Notes: generated by a model from the letters alone, not told the origin. Shown: positions 16,593 through 26,220, counted from the stretch's first letter. The stretch: 64,000 nucleotides of DNA from Candidatus Delongbacteria bacterium (GCA_020634015.1 JACKCN010000008.1:1-64000), one strand, 5' to 3'. Translations and numbers: made by a program.

Positions 16593-18541
16593 ACCTTCAT
16601 CTGATTGACTGGCTGATCGTGCTGGCCGTGTTCCTGCTGATGGTGGGCAGTGTGCAGCTCAGCCGCCTGCACATGAAGAGCGTGGCCGACTTTCTGGCGG
16701 CCGGGCGCACGGCGGGACGCTACATCATCGCGCTCAGCTCGGGCATCGCGGGGCTGGGGGCGATCACGGTGGTGAACCAGATGGAGATGAACTACGTCGC
16801 GGGCTTCACCCAGACCTGGTGGGGCTTCACCATGGGCGTGGTGATGCTCGTGCTCACGGTGTCCGGCTGGGTCAACTACCGCTTCCGTGAAACACGCGCG
16901 CTCACGCTCTCGCAGTTCTTCGAGATGCGCTACAGCCGCAACTTCCGCGTGTTCGCCGGTTTCATCGCCTTCATGGCCGGGCTGATCAACTTCGGCATTT
17001 TCCCCGCCGTTGGCGCGCGCTTCTTCATTCACTACTGCGGCCTGCCCCTGCATTTCGAGCTGCTGGGGCTGAACTTCAGCACCTACGCCGTGGTGATGGC
17101 CCTGCTGCTGATCGTGGCGCTGTATTTCGTCTTCACGGGCGGGCAGGTGGCCATCGTGATCAGCGACTTCATCCAGGGCGTGTTCATCAACACGGTCTTC
17201 GTGGCCCTGCTGCTCTTCGTGCTGCTGAAGGTCGACTGGAGCCACATCTCCGAAGCGATGGCGATGGCCCCGGTGGACGCCTCGAAGATCAATCCCTTCA
17301 AGACCGGCCACATGGACGACTTCAACCTCTGGTACTTCCTGATCGGAGTCTTTGGCGTGATCTACGGCGCCATGTCCTGGCAGGGTACCCAGGGCTACAA
17401 CTCGAGCGCGCGCAGTGCGCACGAGGCCAAGATGGGCGGGGTGCTGGGCACTTGGCGCGGCATGGGGCAGGTGACCGCGCTGCTGCTGATTCCCATCGTG
17501 GCGTACACGGTCATGCATCATGGCGCCTATACGGGCATTCAGGACAGCGTGAACGCCGTGCTGGCCACGGTCAGCGAGGGCGCCGAGCGCAGCCAGCTGA
17601 CCGTGCCGCTTGTGCTGGTGAACCTGCTGCCGGTGGGCCTGCTGGGAGCCTTTGCCGCCCTGATGCTGGGCGCCTGCCTGACCACGCTGGACACCTACCT
17701 GCACTCCTGGGGCAGCATTCTGGTGCAGGACGTGATTCTGCCGCTGCGCAAGAACCCCGTTCCCATGGGCACCCGCCAGCATCTGTGGTTGCTGCGGCTC
17801 TCGATTCTGGGTGTGGCGATCTTCATCTACTTCTTCAGCCTCTGGTTCAAGCCCAACGAGTACATCGCGATGTTCTTCGCCATCACCGGGGCCATCTTCG
17901 CTGGCGGTTCGGGCGCGGTGATCATCGGTGGGCTCTACTGGAAACGCGGCACGGCGGCGGGCGCCTGGAGCGCCATGCTCACCGGCAGCGGCATCGCCGT
18001 GGGCGGCATCGTGATCCGTCAGCTCAACCCGGACTTCTTCCTCAACGGCCAGCAGTTCTGGATGCTGGCCATGCTCTGTTCCTCGGCGCTCTACATCGGT
18101 GTGTCGCTGCTGGGCCGGGGCGAGCCCTGCGACCTGGACAAGCTGCTGCACCGCGGGCGCTGGGAGATTCCCGGTGAAAAGGAAGTGGTCAATCCGCTGG
18201 CCACCCGCCTTTCGAAGCTCTTCGGCATGGGGGTGGAGTTCTCGAAGCGCGACCGCTTTCTGATCATGCTTACCTATGCCTGGACCCTGCTCTGGGGGCT
18301 GATCTTCGGGGTGGGCACGGTCTGGAATCTGACCCACGAGGTCAGCGATTCCTCCTGGATGAGCTTCTGGCGCGGTTACACCTGGCTCTATCTGGCGGTT
18401 TCGGTGGCCGTACTGATCTGGTTCACCATGGGCGGCGCCCGGGACCTGCGCGACATGATTGCACGACTCAAGACATTGAACCGGGATTCCGGCGACGACG
18501 GTAGTGTCCGTCACACAGAACAAGGAGCGCCTCCATCATGA
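16589..18541 (+). CDS. Sodium:solute symporter (SSF/SSS family), probably for sugar
   Basis: A 650-residue polytopic protein with about 14 membrane helices. It starts at helix LIDWLIVLAVFLLMVGSVQL, followed by SVADFLAAGRTAGRY and SSGIAGLGAITVV, the SSF signature region. Family members use the sodium gradient to import sugars, sialic acid, amino acids or vitamins. It overlaps the upstream CBM9-like gene and the downstream alpha-mannosidase gene by four bases each, so all three are co-translated. This context favours a mannose-containing or related sugar as substrate. Confidence 0.92.
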   Translation: MNLHLIDWLIVLAVFLLMVGSVQLSRLHMKSVADFLAAGRTAGRYIIALSSGIAGLGAITVVNQMEMNYVAGFTQTWWGFTMGVVMLVLTVSGWVNYRFRETRALTLSQFFEMRYSRNFRVFAGFIAFMAGLINFGIFPAVGARFFIHYCGLPLHFELLGLNFSTYAVVMALLLIVALYFVFTGGQVAIVISDFIQGVFINTVFVALLLFVLLKVDWSHISEAMAMAPVDASKINPFKTGHMDDFNLWYFLIGVFGVIYGAMSWQGTQGYNSSARSAHEAKMGGVLGTWRGMGQVTALLLIPIVAYTVMHHGAYTGIQDSVNAVLATVSEGAERSQLTVPLVLVNLLPVGLLGAFAALMLGACLTTLDTYLHSWGSILVQDVILPLRKNPVPMGTRQHLWLLRLSILGVAIFIYFFSLWFKPNEYIAMFFAITGAIFAGGSGAVIIGGLYWKRGTAAGAWSAMLTGSGIAVGGIVIRQLNPDFFLNGQQFWMLAMLCSSALYIGVSLLGRGEPCDLDKLLHRGRWEIPGEKEVVNPLATRLSKLFGMGVEFSKRDRFLIMLTYAWTLLWGLIFGVGTVWNLTHEVSDSSWMSFWRGYTWLYLAVSVAVLIWFTMGGARDLRDMIARLKTLNRDSGDDGSVRHTEQGAPPS

Positions 18542-21315
18542 GCGATGGCAGCGAGCGCGTGACCGCCTGGATCGTCTCCCACACCCATTGGGACCGCGAG
18601 TGGTATCTGAGTTATGGGCGCTTCAGGGTGGATCTGGCCCGCATGGTGCATGCGCTGCTGGACCGGCTGGAGCACGACCCCGAGTTCAAGCATTTCGTGC
18701 TGGACGGGCAGGCCCTGCTGCTGCGCGACCACCTGCAGTTCTACCCGGAGGACCGCGCGCGCATCCGGCGGCTGGTCAAGGAAGGCTGGCTCTCGCTGGG
18801 GCCGTGGTACATCCTGCCCGACGAGTTTCTGGTCAGCGGCGAAGCCACCGTGCGCAACCTGCTGGCGGGGCACCAGCTCTGCCGCGAGCTGGGCGGCGAG
18901 GTGAAGGTGGGCTACATGCCCGACTCCTTCGGCCATCTGGCCCAGATTCCCCAGCTGCTTCGCGGGGTGGGCATCGACAACTTCATCTACACCCGCGGCA
19001 ACGGCGACGAACTGGAAGAGCTTGGCAGCGATTATCTCTGGCGGGCTCCCGATGGCAGCGAAGTGCTGGCCTGCTGCCAGGTGGATGGCTATTGCAACGC
19101 GGGTGGCCTGGGCTACGACGAGATCTGGGAAGCCCACACCCGGCGCAACGTGCACACCGACAAGGCCGTCGAGCGTGTTGGCAAGCTGCTGGAAAAGTTG
19201 ACGGCGCGCAGCAATTCGCCCGTGCTGCTGATCAACAACGGCTGCGACCACTTTCCGGCCCAGAAGGACTTTCACCAGATCATCACGGCCCTGCGCGAGG
19301 CCTTTCCCGAGATCAACTTCCAGCACGGCAGCCACCGGCGCTATCTGGACGGCCTGCGCAAGGCCGACGTGCAGCGCAAGGTCTTCCGTGGCGAACTGCT
19401 GGGCGGACGCTACAACTTCATCCTCTCCGGCGTGTGGAGCGCGCGTCTGTATCTCAAGCAGTGGAACGAGCGCGCCCAGACCCTGCTGGAAAGCCGGCTG
19501 GAACCGCTGGCCGCGGCGGCGCACTTCCTGCACGGGGTGGAGTATCCCACGGGCATGCTGCGCTGGGCCTGGAGCCGCCTGATGGAGAACCATCCGCACG
19601 ATTCCATCTGCGGTTGCAGCATCGACACGGTACACACCGAAATGGTGGCACGCTTTTCCGAAGTGGTCGAAAGTGCCGAGCAGCAGCTGCATCGCTCGCT
19701 GCGTGACCTGTTGCCTTTCTTCGCCCCGGAGAAGGCCCAGGACACGGATACGGCGCTGGCCGTGTTCAACAGCCTGCCCTGGCGGCGCAGCCAGGTTGTG
19801 AGCCGGCTGGTGATCCTGCTGCCCGGCCAGCCGCATATCGAGACCATGGATCTGGTGGACGAGGACGGCGTCAGCGTGCCCTTCGAGCTGGTGGAGCGCC
19901 ACTGGCTCGAGCGTTTCTGGGCCATTGACTATCGTGCCCAGCTGGATCTTGACTCACAACTGCTTCAGCGTGATACCTACCTGGACAGGATGGGTGACCG
20001 CATCCGTCGCACCGACGCGCCCGAGGATGGCGCCGATCAGTTCGCCGTGATCCGCTTCCTCGCCGACGATGTGCCGGGGCTGGGACATCGCCGTTACTTC
20101 CTCAAGGAAAAGGCCGAGCCCTCACTGGCCGTGGCCCCCGCACCCCGGAATCCGGTCGTGGCCGATGGCAACACCCTCAGCAACGGATTGGTACGGGTCC
20201 AGCTGGCCGCGGACGGCACCTTCCTGCTGGAAGATCTGCGCAATGGCCGGCGTTACCCTGGTCAGAATCTGCTGGAAGACATCGAAGACGCCGGCGACGA
20301 GTACGACTACAGCCCGGCCGCCACCAGCACCCGGATCACCAGCGCCGGAGTCGCAGGCCATGTGAGCCTGCTTCAGGATGGTGGCCTGGCGGGTGTGCTT
20401 GAGGCGCGTTTCGAACTGGAACTGCCGCGTGCGCTCGGTGAAGACCGCCAGGCACGCTGCACCGAAACCCTGGCCTGCCCGGTGCGGGTACTGCTGCGCC
20501 TGGACGCCGACAGCCCCCTGGTGCAGGTTGAGACACGCTTTGACAACCGGGTTGAAGACCACCGACTGCGCGCACTCTTCCCCTCGGACCTGGACTGTAC
20601 CCGCATCCTCTCCGATGGGCAGTTCGTGGTCAACGACCGCCCGGTGACCCCGCCGGAAGGCAAGGACTGGGCCCAGCCGCCCACGGGCACGGTGCCCCAG
20701 CAGGACTTCAGCCTGCTGCAGCAGGGCGGGCAGGGGCTGGTGGTCTTCAATCAGGGTCTACCGGAGATGGCCGCCCTGCAGGAGGAACACGGCACGACCA
20801 TGGCCCTGACCCTGCTGCGCGCCGTGGGTTGGCTGTCACGCGACGACTTTCCCACCCGCAACCACTGCAATGCGGGCCCGACCCTGCACACACCGGATGC
20901 CCAGTGCCCGGGAGAGCACACGCTGCGTTACGCCGTGCAGCCTCTGGTTGGCGACTGGCGCAAGGCGAAACTCAAGCGTACCTCGCTGGGCTGGCGTGCT
21001 CCGCTGATGCTGCGTCAGGGTGTGGCCGAGGGCAGTGTCGCGGGAGGACAAGGCCTGCTGGAGCTGGAAGGTCCGGAAATCGTGATCAGCGCCGTCAAGC
21101 GCCACGAGGAGCGTGATTCGCTGGTGATCCGCGTCTACAATCAGTCCGACGATCCGCGCCCGGCCCAGTTGCGTCTGGGCGTGACCGCCAGCGTCGCCTG
21201 GCGCCTGAACCTGCTGGAGGAGCGCATGGTCGAGCTTGAAATGACCGACCCCCGCTGCCTGAGCCTGCTTCTGCGCGGCCACGAGATCACCACCGTCGAA
21301 ATCGAGCTGCCATGA
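18538..21315 (+). CDS. Alpha-mannosidase, glycoside hydrolase family 38
   Basis: A 925-residue enzyme with the GH38 start VSHTHWDREWYLSYG (metal ligands H15, H17, D19) and nucleophile motif GYMPDSFGHLAQIPQL (D129). A mid-domain helix bundle follows (WSRLMENHPHDSICGCS, containing the conserved HD(S/P) segment), then long beta-sandwich domains. It has no signal peptide, so it probably acts on imported alpha-mannosides. It is the last gene of the CBM9-symporter-mannosidase operon and ends 88 bases from a convergent gene. GH38 identity is firm. Confidence 0.95.
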   Translation: MSDGSERVTAWIVSHTHWDREWYLSYGRFRVDLARMVHALLDRLEHDPEFKHFVLDGQALLLRDHLQFYPEDRARIRRLVKEGWLSLGPWYILPDEFLVSGEATVRNLLAGHQLCRELGGEVKVGYMPDSFGHLAQIPQLLRGVGIDNFIYTRGNGDELEELGSDYLWRAPDGSEVLACCQVDGYCNAGGLGYDEIWEAHTRRNVHTDKAVERVGKLLEKLTARSNSPVLLINNGCDHFPAQKDFHQIITALREAFPEINFQHGSHRRYLDGLRKADVQRKVFRGELLGGRYNFILSGVWSARLYLKQWNERAQTLLESRLEPLAAAAHFLHGVEYPTGMLRWAWSRLMENHPHDSICGCSIDTVHTEMVARFSEVVESAEQQLHRSLRDLLPFFAPEKAQDTDTALAVFNSLPWRRSQVVSRLVILLPGQPHIETMDLVDEDGVSVPFELVERHWLERFWAIDYRAQLDLDSQLLQRDTYLDRMGDRIRRTDAPEDGADQFAVIRFLADDVPGLGHRRYFLKEKAEPSLAVAPAPRNPVVADGNTLSNGLVRVQLAADGTFLLEDLRNGRRYPGQNLLEDIEDAGDEYDYSPAATSTRITSAGVAGHVSLLQDGGLAGVLEARFELELPRALGEDRQARCTETLACPVRVLLRLDADSPLVQVETRFDNRVEDHRLRALFPSDLDCTRILSDGQFVVNDRPVTPPEGKDWAQPPTGTVPQQDFSLLQQGGQGLVVFNQGLPEMAALQEEHGTTMALTLLRAVGWLSRDDFPTRNHCNAGPTLHTPDAQCPGEHTLRYAVQPLVGDWRKAKLKRTSLGWRAPLMLRQGVAEGSVAGGQGLLELEGPEIVISAVKRHEERDSLVIRVYNQSDDPRPAQLRLGVTASVAWRLNLLEERMVELEMTDPRCLSLLLRGHEITTVEIELP

Positions 21316-21403
21316 CAGAGTGCATCCTGTGATGCAGCGGCCGTTGCGACCCGGCAGTCAGCCGGGCCGCGGTTCCGTCGTGCCGTGGACCCGGGTGGGA
21401 TCT

Positions 21404-22642
21404 TCACTTGAGCAGGGTCATCCGCAGCGATGAATGGCCCGATGGGGTTTCCAGCAGGCAGAGATATGTGCCACTGGGCAGGGCGGAAGCATCAAAGCGC
21501 AGACTGTGTGCGCCCGGGGCCTGCGGGCCGTCCAGCAAACTGCTCACCAGCCGACCCCGCAGGTCGAAGATGCGCAGTGATGCATGCTGTGCGTCCTCGA
21601 GGGAGAAATGGATCAGCGTGGCGGGATTGAACGGGTTGGGCGTGTTCGCCCTAAGCCCGAAGTCCGAGGGCAGGCGGGTCTCCCCGGGAATCAAGCCGGT
21701 GGTCTGATGGTACTCGAGCACCAGAATGCCGTCCTCCAGATCGGCGACATGGACACGGCCATTGGCGAAGGCAACTTCCACGGCGTAACCCGAGGAATAG
21801 TACCCAGCCAGGACGGGTGAGGTCGGGTCGCTGATGTCGATGATGCGAACGCCCTGCTGGTCGTCGGCCATGTAGACCAGATTGTCGCCCAGCGCCAGAT
21901 CCCAGGGATTGCCGGGAGTGATGTACCAGCCCAGTTCCTGTGGCTGGGCGGGGTCGCTGCCATCCAGAATTCTCAGGCCTCCGTAATGATCGGCCGCGAA
22001 GACTCCGCTGTCGTCCGCGACAATGGCGTAAACGGCATTCTGGGACGCATCGAAGCCGACTTCCTGCGGTTCGCTGGGGTCGCTCACATCAATCGCCCGA
22101 ATGCCTTCGAAACTGTCGGCGACCCAGAGCACGTTTCCATGAACGGCCACGCCGGCCGCGCTGCCCGGAGTATCCAAACCACCCAGAACGGCCGGTGCCT
22201 CGGGGTGTGTGACATCCACGATGCGGATGCCGGTCCAGCCGTCCGCCAGATAGGCCCTGCCGTTGCTCACCACCACATCGTTGGTGTTGGTCCCGGATCC
22301 CAGACTGCCCACGATCACCGGGTTGGCGGGGTCGTGCAGGTCCACGATGCAGAGGCCGGCAAACCCACAGGCCAGATAGGCCAGTTCTCCCTCCACCGCT
22401 ATCGCCATGATCGCTCCGGGTGCCTGCAGACTGCTCAGCGATACGGGGCGGGTGGGCGACGAGAAATCGACGATTTCCAGGTCCATGGCTCCCATGAGGA
22501 CCAACGAGCCCGAGACTGCGATCGCCTGCCCGAGAGTCTCATGACTGCCCACCAGCGTGCAGTTCTCGGATTGCTGTGCCTCACCCGTCTCGGTCCAGAA
22601 CAGAGACAAGGCGCCAATGACCACGATCAGCAGGCGATTCAT
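21404..22642 (-). CDS. Secreted LVIVD-repeat beta-propeller protein with C-terminal sorting domain
   Basis: A 412-residue protein with a signal peptide ending near GEAQQ. About seven LVIVD-type repeats follow (for example LEIVDFSSPTRPV, LCIVDLHDPANPV, IRIVDVTHPEAPA, IRAIDVSDPSEPQ, VRIIDISDPTSPV). After residue 330, NTPNPFNPATLIHF and LRIFDLRGRLVSSL form a C-terminal FlgD-like/type IX-type sorting domain. It is probably displayed at the cell surface. LVIVD proteins are usually structural or adhesive with no known enzymatic role. It stands alone in the minus orientation. Confidence 0.88.
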   Translation of the reverse strand: MNRLLIVVIGALSLFWTETGEAQQSENCTLVGSHETLGQAIAVSGSLVLMGAMDLEIVDFSSPTRPVSLSSLQAPGAIMAIAVEGELAYLACGFAGLCIVDLHDPANPVIVGSLGSGTNTNDVVVSNGRAYLADGWTGIRIVDVTHPEAPAVLGGLDTPGSAAGVAVHGNVLWVADSFEGIRAIDVSDPSEPQEVGFDASQNAVYAIVADDSGVFAADHYGGLRILDGSDPAQPQELGWYITPGNPWDLALGDNLVYMADDQQGVRIIDISDPTSPVLAGYYSSGYAVEVAFANGRVHVADLEDGILVLEYHQTTGLIPGETRLPSDFGLRANTPNPFNPATLIHFSLEDAQHASLRIFDLRGRLVSSLLDGPQAPGAHSLRFDASALPSGTYLCLLETPSGHSSLRMTLLK

Positions 22643-23206
22643 GCGAGTTTCCCTTCGGATAGTCCAATTGCCAGCAGGTTAGAACCGTGCTCCCAAGGAT
22701 GCAAGCGAAGAATGGCAGGCCCGCCCAGACCTCCCCTTGCGTTGTGAGAAAACCCTTGTCTGCGATCGCCCCCGCTGAAGACAGGCAGCCAAGCCCTTGC
22801 ATGGATGAATACTCACAAGACACGGCGCTTCGCAACGCAGGCGAAGCTACAGTGATGACGTGCCCGCATTCTGGATCGCCGCCCGCCTTGAAAGTTCGGT
22901 GACGCTTTCGGGGCGACAGGAGTCCCAATGAGCGTATCACCACTCCATTCTTCTTGACATCGCTCCGAAGGAAAGGCGGCATGCATGCCAATTGAAACGA
23001 CTCACTTTTCGCTGATCTCCCCAGTAACCGATCAACCGAGGTCTCGGGTGACGCGGTGGTGGACGAAACGGTGGACGAGATGTCGGTCACGGCGGTGATC
23101 GTGTTGACGGTCGAAGGAACGGTCCCTTCAACCGTCGCCGTGCTGATCATCCCGACCCACGCCCCAACGGTCCCCGCGTCGGCCGCGGCGGTCGACGCGG
23201 ATGGAG
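22643..23206. other. Gene-free stretch downstream of the yidC terminator
   Basis: No convincing gene was found. Between about 23040 and 23200 the DNA is a low-complexity Val/Thr-coding tract in several frames. A minus-strand open frame of about 210 codons covers the stretch but starts inside the terminator and has no recognisable family. The promoter of the LVIVD gene should lie in the first 100 bases. Confidence 0.45.
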
Positions 23207-23236
23207 CAAAAAAGGCCCGGAACACGTCCGGGCCTT
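23207..23236 (-). terminator. Rho-independent terminator of the rpmH-rnpA-yidD-yidC unit
   Basis: On the minus strand, AAGGCCCGG (stem) pairs with CCGGGCCTT across a 7-base loop and is followed by six T residues (plus-strand A run at 23208-23213). It lies 24 bases past the yidC stop at 23260. Confidence 0.9.
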
Positions 23237-23259
23237 GAGGGGTCGAGGATGTCCCGGTC

Positions 23260-25092
23260 TCAGCGTTTCTTCTTCATGGGCATCGTCGGGCTGGCAGGGA
23301 CCACGATGGGAGCTCCGTTGTCGAACATGCCTTTGCTGAAGTGCTGCTGCAGTGCCGAGAGCACGTTGAACAGCGTGTAGTACAGGGTCAGGCCGCTGGG
23401 GAAGTTGTTGAACAGCATCAGCATGAAGACGGGCATGAAGTACAGCATCATCTTCTGCGTGGGGTCGTTGCCCGTGGCGGTCATCTTCGACATGAAGTAC
23501 GAGGAGATGGCCATCAGAATCGGCAGCAGACCCACACCGGAGCCGTAGAGCGGCAGGGTGAAGGGCAACCGGAAGATCACATCGGGTGCCGAAAGGTCAT
23601 TGATCCAGCCGAAGAAACTGGCGCCGCGCAGTTCGAACTCGCTGCGGAACACGAAGAACAGCGCGAAGAACAGGGGCATCTGCAGCAGCATCGGCAGGCA
23701 GGAGCCGAAGGGATTGACCTTGTGCTCCTGGTAGAGCTTCATGGTCTCTTCCTGCATCTTCTTGGGGTTGCTCTTGTGCTTGGCCTTGACCTCGTCCAGC
23801 AAGGGCTTGATGCGCTGCATTTCCTTCATGCTCTTGTAGCTCTTGTGAGTCAAGGGGAACACGGCCAGTTTCACCAGCACGCTGAAGATGATGATGATGA
23901 TGCCGTAGTTCTCAATGAATCCGTGCAGAAAGAGGAAGACCCACTTCACCAGCGCGGCGAAGGGACGGATCACGGGCCACATGAAACCCATCACGCCCAG
24001 GCTGGTGCGGGTCATGATCGCCTTTTCCAGCGACGGGTCCACCGGATCCATCGCGGGTACGGTGAGCGGACCCAGGAAGAGCAGGAAGCGGTCGTTGATC
24101 TCCTCGCTGTTCTGCAGGGGCATTTCCATGGTCCAGGAGTAACCTGGGACATGCTTCGCAGCGCCCGGGTTCAGGCGCTGGGCGAAGACATCCACGGCCG
24201 TGGCCGACCGTCCCTGCGGAACCACCGACGCAGCGAAGTACTTGTTGCGAACCGTGATCCAGCCCAGGTTGCCCTTGAAGGACTCGCCCAGGCTTTCCTT
24301 CTTCATGCCCAGCGAGAAGTTCTGTACTTCGCTGCCGACCATCACCACCGCTTCGGAGTAGGTGGCGTCCTGCAGGGTGTCCAGCTCGGTGACCTGGAGG
24401 GGAATTTCCCAGCCCAGCGTATACGCGGCATTGCGCAGGCGCTCCTTCAGGCCGCCCACGTGCAGGCCCATCTCGATGCCATAGGTCGAGCCATTGAAGG
24501 TGAACACCTTCTCCATCACCCGACCTTCGTCGTCCGTGAAGCGGAAGGCCAACTGGGCGGTCTCGTCTCCGGTGAGCACCAGATCGGTGTCCGGCACGGG
24601 CATGAAGTCGATCTCGGCCCCGTTGATGTTCAGTCCATCCAGATTGAATGCCGGATTCAGGTTGGACTGGAACCCGTCGATCAGACTGACGGAGGTGCCG
24701 TAATACGACTTGAGACCCTTGAGTTCGAAACTGCGCAACTGGGCGCCGCGTGTCGAGAAGCGGGCCGTGTACAGGTCGGTGTCAACGGTCAGGGTCCGCT
24801 CGGGTTGGGGAGTTCCCTCGAAGGGCAGATGGGTCACCGGAGCTGTATTCAGCGCGGCCTCTTCGGGAGCGGCCACAGGCGTGGCCGCCATGGTCCGCAA
24901 GGTATCCCCGGGCAGGATCCCGTTTTCCTCGGCGGGCGTCGCGGGCATCGAGCTCGCATCGGCCTCCACCACCTGCTCGGTCCGCTTCTGTCCCGGCTCC
25001 GGCAGACCGGCCATCTTGCGGTAGTGGGACGTATTCATGTAGAGGATGACCGCGCTGATCAACACGAATGCCAGAATGGTGCGTTTGTCCAT
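23260..25092 (-). CDS. yidC: Membrane protein insertase YidC
   Basis: A 610-residue YidC/Oxa1 protein of the Gram-negative type. It has an N-terminal membrane anchor (MDKRTILAFVLISAVILY), a large periplasmic beta-sandwich domain (about 90-345), and the conserved C-terminal helices: NYGIIIIIFSVLVKLAVFPLTHKSYKSM, PFGSCLPMLLQMPLFFALFFV, and the last hairpin PTQKMMLYFMPVFMLMLFN. The K-rich tail PMKKKR can contact ribosomes. It inserts membrane proteins alone or with SecYEG. It is the last gene of the rpmH cluster. Confidence 0.98.
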   Translation of the reverse strand: MDKRTILAFVLISAVILYMNTSHYRKMAGLPEPGQKRTEQVVEADASSMPATPAEENGILPGDTLRTMAATPVAAPEEAALNTAPVTHLPFEGTPQPERTLTVDTDLYTARFSTRGAQLRSFELKGLKSYYGTSVSLIDGFQSNLNPAFNLDGLNINGAEIDFMPVPDTDLVLTGDETAQLAFRFTDDEGRVMEKVFTFNGSTYGIEMGLHVGGLKERLRNAAYTLGWEIPLQVTELDTLQDATYSEAVVMVGSEVQNFSLGMKKESLGESFKGNLGWITVRNKYFAASVVPQGRSATAVDVFAQRLNPGAAKHVPGYSWTMEMPLQNSEEINDRFLLFLGPLTVPAMDPVDPSLEKAIMTRTSLGVMGFMWPVIRPFAALVKWVFLFLHGFIENYGIIIIIFSVLVKLAVFPLTHKSYKSMKEMQRIKPLLDEVKAKHKSNPKKMQEETMKLYQEHKVNPFGSCLPMLLQMPLFFALFFVFRSEFELRGASFFGWINDLSAPDVIFRLPFTLPLYGSGVGLLPILMAISSYFMSKMTATGNDPTQKMMLYFMPVFMLMLFNNFPSGLTLYYTLFNVLSALQQHFSKGMFDNGAPIVVPASPTMPMKKKR

Positions 25093-25143
25093 CCGAGTGA
25101 GGTTCTCCGTTGTGAGTCCGAAAGGCCCCGGGCCGGTCGGAAT

Positions 25144-25350
25144 TCAGGGGTGGTCGACGCCGCCGTCGGACCAGGGATTGCATCTCAGCAGGCGCCAGCA
25201 ACTCTTGGCCAGGGCCTTGAAGAAAGAGTACTTGCCAAAGGCTTCCACCGCATACTGGGAACAGCTTGGGTAGTAGCGGCAGCGGGGTGCCAGCAGAGGC
25301 GACACGAATCGCTGGTAGGTGCGAATGACGCCCACGGCCAGCCATTTCAT
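25144..25350 (-). CDS. yidD: YidD membrane-insertion efficiency factor
   Basis: This 68-residue protein shows the YidD signature: VGVIRTYQRFVSPLLAPRCR, YYPSCSQYAVEAFGKY, and RLLRCNPWSDGGVDHP at the C-terminus. YidD is a small inner-face membrane-associated protein that aids YidC-dependent insertion. Its ATG overlaps the rnpA stop by four bases, and it sits 51 bases before yidC, the conserved gene order. Confidence 0.97.
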   Translation of the reverse strand: MKWLAVGVIRTYQRFVSPLLAPRCRYYPSCSQYAVEAFGKYSFFKALAKSCWRLLRCNPWSDGGVDHP

Positions 25351-25817
25351 TGGGCTGGTGGAGCAGGTTGCGGAGTCTTTGCCGCTTGCAGATGACGCCG
25401 GATGCGCCGGGTGATCTGTTCCAGGTCCTTCAGGAAACTGGCGTGATCGGCCAGACCCACCTTCGGCCGGATGTAGATGACCCAGTCCCGCTGCTCCGGA
25501 AACCACTCGCGATGCAGGCGAAAGATGTCCCGCAGGCGACGTTTGGCCAGGTTGCGATCCACGGCCCGACCGTAACGCCGGGGAATGACGAAAGCCACCA
25601 GCGACGAACCCGGCAGATGGTACACGCTCAGCAACGCACCGTGCACGCGCAATCCCTTGGCGAAGAGTTCCGTGATGCGCGCGGAACTCTTGAGCATCCG
25701 GGACCGCGGCAGGGTGGCGCGCTGGGCGGCCTTGCTGTGGTTCGCAGTGGTGGACGGGTCGCTCGTGCTGGCAGTGGATGGCCCCGATTGGGGATCCACC
25801 GAGTGCTGGCTGGTCAT
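25347..25817 (-). CDS. rnpA: Ribonuclease P protein component
   Basis: RnpA binds the RNase P RNA and helps process the 5' ends of tRNA precursors. The core runs from about residue 37 (LPRSRMLKSSARITELFAKG), with the characteristic strand ALLSVYHLPGSSLVAFVIPRR and the basic helix AVDRNLAKRRLRDIFR. The predicted protein is 156 residues against about 115-125 usually, because of a Ser/Thr-rich N-terminal extension of some 35 residues. A later start could be used, but no better one is obvious. It lies between rpmH and yidD as expected. Confidence 0.93.
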   Translation of the reverse strand: MTSQHSVDPQSGPSTASTSDPSTTANHSKAAQRATLPRSRMLKSSARITELFAKGLRVHGALLSVYHLPGSSLVAFVIPRRYGRAVDRNLAKRRLRDIFRLHREWFPEQRDWVIYIRPKVGLADHASFLKDLEQITRRIRRHLQAAKTPQPAPPAQ

Positions 25818-25938
25818 GGTTCACAGGGGAGCATGGATGCGTCCCTCCCGGCCGGCATGCGTCCCCGGCAGAGGGGCCGGGGAGGCAGGTCCGGTGCGGG
25901 TATTCCCCCGGGAAGCGGGAAACCCGCACTGGGCCGGC

Positions 25939-26088
25939 TTAGAGCTTGGGATCGCTGACGGTCAGGCGCTTGCGGCCTTTCCGACGACGGGCGGCAAGTA
26001 CGTTGCGTCCGCTGGGTGTGGCCATGCGGGCACGGAAACCGTGCTTGTTGCGCCGTTTGCGATTACTTGGCTGAAAGGTGCGCTTCAT
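25939..26088 (-). CDS. rpmH: 50S ribosomal protein L34
   Basis: A 49-residue ribosomal protein reading MKRTFQPSNRKRRNKHGF and ending RKRLTVSDPKL, with the full L34 pattern (RMATPSGRNVLAARRRKGR). It stops at the TTA complement at 25939-25941. A GGGGGTGAGG-type site lies just upstream. It is first in the rnpA-yidD-yidC unit and is driven by the promoter at 26133-26161. dnaA is not adjacent in this window. Confidence 0.98.
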   Translation of the reverse strand: MKRTFQPSNRKRRNKHGFRARMATPSGRNVLAARRRKGRKRLTVSDPKL

Positions 26089-26132
26089 GCCTCACCCCCT
26101 CGATTGGATTCGTTCAATTCGCAGAGCCGGTG

Positions 26133-26161
26133 ATTATAGCATTGGACCGATGGCGAGTCAA
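26133..26161 (-). promoter_or_regulatory. Sigma-70 promoter of rpmH
   Basis: On the minus strand TTGACT (plus coordinates 26156-26161) and TATAAT (26133-26138) are separated by exactly 17 bases. This is a near-consensus promoter about 45 bases upstream of the rpmH ATG, back to back with the hrcA promoter. Confidence 0.9.
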
Positions 26162-26191
26162 CGGTCCGCTTGAAGCAGGACGGGCGAAACC

Positions 26192-26220
26192 TTGCGCTAT
26201 GCTTGGTCATACTCTATAAT
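26192..26220 (+). promoter_or_regulatory. Sigma-70 promoter of hrcA-grpE-dnaJ
   Basis: TTGCGC at 26192-26197 and TATAAT at 26215-26220 are spaced 17 bases apart, about 60 bases before the hrcA GTG. No CIRCE inverted repeat (TTAGCACTC-N9-GAGTGCTAA) is visible around it, although the first gene encodes HrcA. Confidence 0.87.

Noticed and set aside
16370..18523. A minus-strand open frame of more than 700 codons opposite the symporter gene
   Set aside because: Its product is His/Gln/Glu-rich with no domain pattern, as expected from the antisense of GC-rich hydrophobic codons. The plus-strand symporter is unmistakable.
22581..23225. A 214-codon minus-strand frame upstream of the LVIVD gene
   Set aside because: It starts within the yidC terminator, has no ribosome site and no family resemblance, and runs into the LVIVD coding region.
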